Positions 31,195-34,021 of a stretch of DNA of 34,021 nucleotides are shown here, in pieces; the first letter of the stretch is position 1, and each line of letters begins with the position of its first letter. Source of the DNA: Holophagaceae bacterium. GTDB taxonomy: Bacteria > Acidobacteriota > Holophagae > Holophagales > Holophagaceae. The DNA is taken from NCBI GenBank assembly GCA_003165415.1, contig PLUC01000100.1, positions 1 to 34,021 of the forward strand. The letters run 5' to 3'. The notes under the pieces are model-generated. The model was not told the DNA's origin. It saw only the letters and a list, made by a program, of their open reading frames with translations, and made no database searches. The translations under genes and the position numbers were made by a program.

Positions 31195-33138
31195 ATGCAA
31201 CATTCATTGACTTTGCGATCAAGGTGCGTCGGAATGGCAGTCTTCATCGCCGTGGCGGCTTTGGGCCTTCGGGTCCAGGCCCAGGTGACCCTTAGCGGCA
31301 GCCTGGTACCGCTCGAGCTTGAATCTTTCCAGACCTGCGTTTTCACCGCGGCTCATGCCGACGGGGCGCCCCAGGTCTGGGAATGGTCCGTCCGGGAGCC
31401 CGGCGGCGGCGGCTTCACGCGGAAGCGCCAGGGGCCAAGGAATCTTTACCGGGCTCCCCGGGTGACTGAAGAGCAGATTTTCCATATCCAAGTCCGGGTC
31501 AAGGACAGCCCGGAGCCGATGGCCGAATGTGCCATCCGGGTCCTGCCCTCGCCCATTCCGATCATCGCCGCCAAGGAGAGGCTGCGTTCCGGCGAGAGCT
31601 GCCGGCTCGGGGTGCTTCCCGGCGATGCTCGGCCCAGGGTCTTCACCTGGTCCGTCCAGGAGGCCGACGGGGGCACCTTCACGGACGTTGGGCTCAAGGG
31701 GGTCACCCGCTACCGGGCGCCCCGGGCCGTGGAGTCGCGGACCCTCCACATCTGCGCCACGGATCCCCTGAGTGGCGCTCGAAGCGTGCTCCCCATGAAG
31801 GTCGAGGCTGGCCATACGGGCCTGGAGGCCAGGGACAAGGTCTTCGGAGCGGGCCTGGTCGGCGCTGTGCACGGTCCCGGCTGGGTGGAGCCCTCCTCGG
31901 AGCTTACCCTTTTCAAGGAATTCCGGCCTATCGACTACCCAAGGGAAAGGCGCTCGAACTTCCGTTTTGGGAGCTATCCCGCCTCGCCCATTCTCGGCAT
32001 CCATTTCGTGGCCGATCCCGCCATGGGAGCGTTGGACGGAAGCTGGTTGATCAACGACGATGAGGGCCTCGTCACCGTCTCGCGGTCGGGCGAGATGACG
32101 CGGCTGCCGCTGCGAATGAAGAAAAGCCCCACCGATCCGGACTTCCAGTCGCTTCCACCCACGGCGTGCACGGCGGTGGCGGTCCGGCCCCCCGGGAGCC
32201 ACGGCCACAATCCCCGCCACGTGGTCGTCGCCCTGGCCCTGGACCCGGACCCCCATTACGGGCTGTTCGACCTGGCTCCCGATGGAACCCTGACGGCTTT
32301 GAAGATCACCCGCCACCGCGACTACTTCCCGGACTCCACGGATCCCCACCATTCGGTGGGCGCCCTTGTCCACAAGAGGGACGATGTCGATTGGAACTAC
32401 ACCATTGACGCCATGGCCATGGACACCACCGGCAACCTGTTCGTGGTGAAAGGCAACAGTTGGGTCGAACGGATCAGCCCCATGGGCGTCAAGTCCTTGG
32501 TGGCGGGACTGCCCACCGGCTTTTTCTTCCTGAACGACCTGGACCGGCATGGTCACGGCAGCCTATACTCGCCCGGCGCCAGGGACGGATTTGGCGTGAA
32601 GGCCGGGTTTGGCCGAATCCGCGGTCTGGCCGTGGATTCGGAACGACAGCAGCTCTACGTCACCGATGGCGACGCGCTCCGGCTCATCACCCACGCGGGG
32701 GAGGTCCGCACCCTCATCGGGAAAGCCGAGGAAGCAGGTTTCGCACCCGTTCCACCACCGGGGCCGGGCCTGCTACCGGGCCAGGCCTGCCTGAACGGGC
32801 CTGCGAGCCTGCTGTTGGACCGGGGCATCCTCTTCATCGCGGACCAGGGCAATCATGCCGTCCGGTCCTACAACCCCAGAACCGGCGAGCTTTGGACCGT
32901 CCTGGGAGATCCGGGCCAGGGGGTGACCCGGTTCGGCCCCGCCGCCTGTTTCGCGCCCGACAACCTTCCGGAGGAGTGCGCCGCCCTGATCGCGCCGAAT
33001 TCTGTCGGCCTGGCTCCCGGAGCCGATGGCGCCTGCACCTTGCTGGTGGTGCACCGGTACGGCCTCGCCTGCATGGACCTCCCCGGGGGCTGCTTCGGTT
33101 CGTCCCATCCTGAACCCAAGGAGGTCAAGCACCGGTGA
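31195..33138 (+). CDS. Secreted beta-propeller (NHL-like) protein with N-terminal Ig-like part
   Basis: 647 residues from ATG 31195 (AGGGGG seven bases upstream). A signal peptide is clear (RCVGMAVFIAVAALGLRVQAQ). Residues 25-215 are two similar beta-rich repeats: VWEWSVREPGGGGFTRKRQG with NLYRAPRVTEEQIFHIQVRV, and VFTWSVQEADGGTFTDVGLK with TRYRAPRAVESRTLHICATD, i.e. an internal duplication. The C-terminal part (from about 240) has propeller-like repeats: AMDTTGNLFVVKGNSWVERI, GIRGLAVDSERQQLYVTDGD-like (RIRGLAVDSERQQLYVTDGD), LLLDRGILFIADQGNHAVRS, typical NHL blades. It probably binds a ligand or surface outside the cell. No enzyme motif is seen. It diverges from the DUF362 gene. Confidence 0.83.
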   Translation: MQHSLTLRSRCVGMAVFIAVAALGLRVQAQVTLSGSLVPLELESFQTCVFTAAHADGAPQVWEWSVREPGGGGFTRKRQGPRNLYRAPRVTEEQIFHIQVRVKDSPEPMAECAIRVLPSPIPIIAAKERLRSGESCRLGVLPGDARPRVFTWSVQEADGGTFTDVGLKGVTRYRAPRAVESRTLHICATDPLSGARSVLPMKVEAGHTGLEARDKVFGAGLVGAVHGPGWVEPSSELTLFKEFRPIDYPRERRSNFRFGSYPASPILGIHFVADPAMGALDGSWLINDDEGLVTVSRSGEMTRLPLRMKKSPTDPDFQSLPPTACTAVAVRPPGSHGHNPRHVVVALALDPDPHYGLFDLAPDGTLTALKITRHRDYFPDSTDPHHSVGALVHKRDDVDWNYTIDAMAMDTTGNLFVVKGNSWVERISPMGVKSLVAGLPTGFFFLNDLDRHGHGSLYSPGARDGFGVKAGFGRIRGLAVDSERQQLYVTDGDALRLITHAGEVRTLIGKAEEAGFAPVPPPGPGLLPGQACLNGPASLLLDRGILFIADQGNHAVRSYNPRTGELWTVLGDPGQGVTRFGPAACFAPDNLPEECAALIAPNSVGLAPGADGACTLLVVHRYGLACMDLPGGCFGSSHPEPKEVKHR

Positions 33139-33155
33139 TTCCGGGAACTGGAGGA

Positions 33156-33262
33156 TAAGCCGTTGTCTAGAAATAACATGAGCAGGTCGTTGCGGCCCCG
33201 GCATAATGGGCCGTAGCAAAATAACCTGAAATGCACAGGTTATTTCGCAACGGCCCCTAATC
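33156..33262 (+). repeat. 107-bp palindromic repeat, long type, copy C
   Basis: Same orientation and exact length as copy A. The second half (from GGGCCGTAGC at 33208 to TAATC) is identical to copy A. The first half has several substitutions, among them a U.G wobble that keeps the small hairpin (GGTCG-TTG-CGGCC). It begins 17 bp after the stop of the propeller gene and ends 5 bp before the ATG of the next gene. Confidence 0.9.
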
Positions 33263-33267
33263 ACCCC

Positions 33268-33918
33268 ATGCAACCCTCCAGGCCCGCCCGCATCGTTTCC
33301 CTCTGGGACCTCGCCGCCCTGTTCGGGGTCCTGGCCCTGGCCGTTTTCTATTTCCAGGTCCTGCCCCTGCTGCCGGATCCCGTGCCGGTCCATTTCGACG
33401 CCCTGGGCCGGGCCAACGGCTGGGCCCCCAAGGCGCGGCTGGCCTGGGTGGTGTTCGGGACCCCGGTCTTCCTGTGGCTGGTGCTGTTCCTGGTGGAGGC
33501 CGGCGCCGCCGGCCTGGCCAGCGGGGCCGGCCGGTCCCAGGCCAGGGCCATCCATCCGCTCCGGGGGCTCATGGGGCTCGGGCTGTGCCTGCTCATGGCC
33601 GGCGTCCTGCTGGTGCCGCTCCAGGGCTCCACGGCGCTGTTCGCCGGGCTGCTGGCGCTGGTGGTCTGCATGCTCCTGGGGATCGTCTTCATGATCCGGG
33701 ACGCCTGGCAGGCCTTGCCCCAGGCTTCCCCTTCGGAGCACTACCGCGGCGGCGTCTTCTACGTGAATCCCCAGGATCCCCGCCTCTGGGTGCCCAAGCG
33801 GGTGGGTGTGGGCTGGACCCTCAACTACGGCCGCTCCGCGGCGTACTGGGTGAGCCTCCTGATCCTGGCCGCCATTCCGGCCCTGGTCCTGGCCGCCATC
33901 GCCCTGATCCGCAAATAG
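33268..33918 (+). CDS. DUF1648/DUF5808 membrane protein
   Basis: 216 residues. The N-terminal DUF1648 segment is clear: a helix (SLWDLAALFGVLALAVFYFQ) then LPLLPDPVPVHFDALGRANG with the family P-x-x-x-P-x-H-F-x-x-x-G-x-x-x-x-W pattern. Two to three more helices follow. The tail YRGGVFYVNPQDPRLWVPKR then VGVGWTLNYGRSAAYW is the DUF5808 module found after DUF1648 domains in integral membrane proteins of the SdpI-like type. Such proteins are related to SdpI immunity and signal proteins, but a role here is not established. The ATG has no Shine-Dalgarno because the repeat element ends right before it, and no other in-frame start is available near the family N-terminus. Translation may be weak or leaderless. 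Confidence 0.85.
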   Translation: MQPSRPARIVSLWDLAALFGVLALAVFYFQVLPLLPDPVPVHFDALGRANGWAPKARLAWVVFGTPVFLWLVLFLVEAGAAGLASGAGRSQARAIHPLRGLMGLGLCLLMAGVLLVPLQGSTALFAGLLALVVCMLLGIVFMIRDAWQALPQASPSEHYRGGVFYVNPQDPRLWVPKRVGVGWTLNYGRSAAYWVSLLILAAIPALVLAAIALIRK

Positions 33919-33960
33919 CACCGTTAAATTGCGTCTTGATTAAGCATGTGGCTTGGCACT

Positions 33961-33996
33961 AGCAGCCGTAACGGAGCAAGCTCCGTAACGGCTGCT
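33961..33996. repeat. Short REP-like hairpin, copy 2
   Basis: AGCAGCCGTAACGGAG (33961-33976), loop CAAG, CTCCGTAACGGCTGCT (33981-33996). It differs from copy 1 by one A-T to G-C pair change and one G-C to A-T pair change, both sides changed, with the A.A mismatch retained (33970 with 33987). It lies 42 bp after the stop of the DUF1648 gene. Confidence 0.88.
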
Positions 33997-34021
33997 AGCC
34001 TGCAGTTTGGACTTTTCGTCC

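Noticed and set aside
33954-33970. TGGCAC at the window end as another sigma-54 site
   Set aside because: The -12 GC element is not at the right distance, and the sequence is part of the REP hairpin flank.
1-34021. CRISPR array, toxin-antitoxin pair, prophage or defence island
   Set aside because: No regular direct repeats with spacers, no integrase or phage structural gene, and no restriction, Cas, Abi or other defence-type domain was seen on either strand.

Overview
The window is GC-rich bacterial chromosome. The mix of families is compatible with Acidobacteriota, perhaps the Holophaga/Geothrix side. That placement is an inference from protein style only (a Tat-exported DUF362 protein beside a membrane polyferredoxin, CstA, a GcvH-like response regulator, a cellulose-synthase-like GT2). 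No rRNA or marker gene is present to confirm it.

Layout. Positions 1-47 are the 3' end of a tRNA-Glu(CTC). A carbohydrate locus follows (61-4625): an MFS transporter and two Gfo/Idh/MocA oxidoreductases on the minus strand, diverging from a LacI-type regulator. A perfect LacI-style palindrome lies orphaned downstream of the regulator. After a small acidic protein and a gene-poor stretch comes a PadR regulator with its own operator-like promoter, translationally coupled to a tandem-domain flavoprotein (6074-8005). Positions 8006-9172 are a gene graveyard: a pyruvate-kinase scrap, a DUF3562 gene and an MFS C-terminus. Next are a DUF2164 gene and a coupled small gene, a YtfJ-like exported protein, a DinB-family protein and a membrane-anchored REC-GcvH fusion.

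The middle holds a stand-alone MreB homologue, a DASS anion transporter with an unusual charged insert, an HMG-CoA-lyase-like remnant, a beta-glycan synthase (GT2) behind a good sigma-54 promoter match, an HDOD protein, a small membrane protein, a nitroreductase and CstA. CstA is followed directly by a truncated, frameshifted MFS pseudogene. The right part holds a conserved small protein, a REC-PAS-HK-REC hybrid kinase, a small membrane protein, an exported coiled-coil retropepsin-like protein coupled to a Cys-rich PAS protein, a polyferredoxin/DUF362 pair, a secreted beta-propeller-like protein and a DUF1648/DUF5808 membrane protein.

The strongest unexplained signal is a set of five palindromic elements. 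Three are long (two of 107 bp and one of 141 bp; 12346, 20216, 33156) and two are short hairpins (30110, 33961). All but one keep the same stem-base module, CCGTAGC/GCAACGG or its covarying form, with a conserved A.A mismatch; the 141-bp copy keeps the mismatch but has one altered pair. The short pair differ by two compensatory base-pair changes. The long elements end exactly over stop codons of two genes and abut the start codon of a third. They look like REP/MITE-type elements mobilised by an enzyme encoded elsewhere. No CRISPR array, complete insertion sequence, prophage or defence island was seen.
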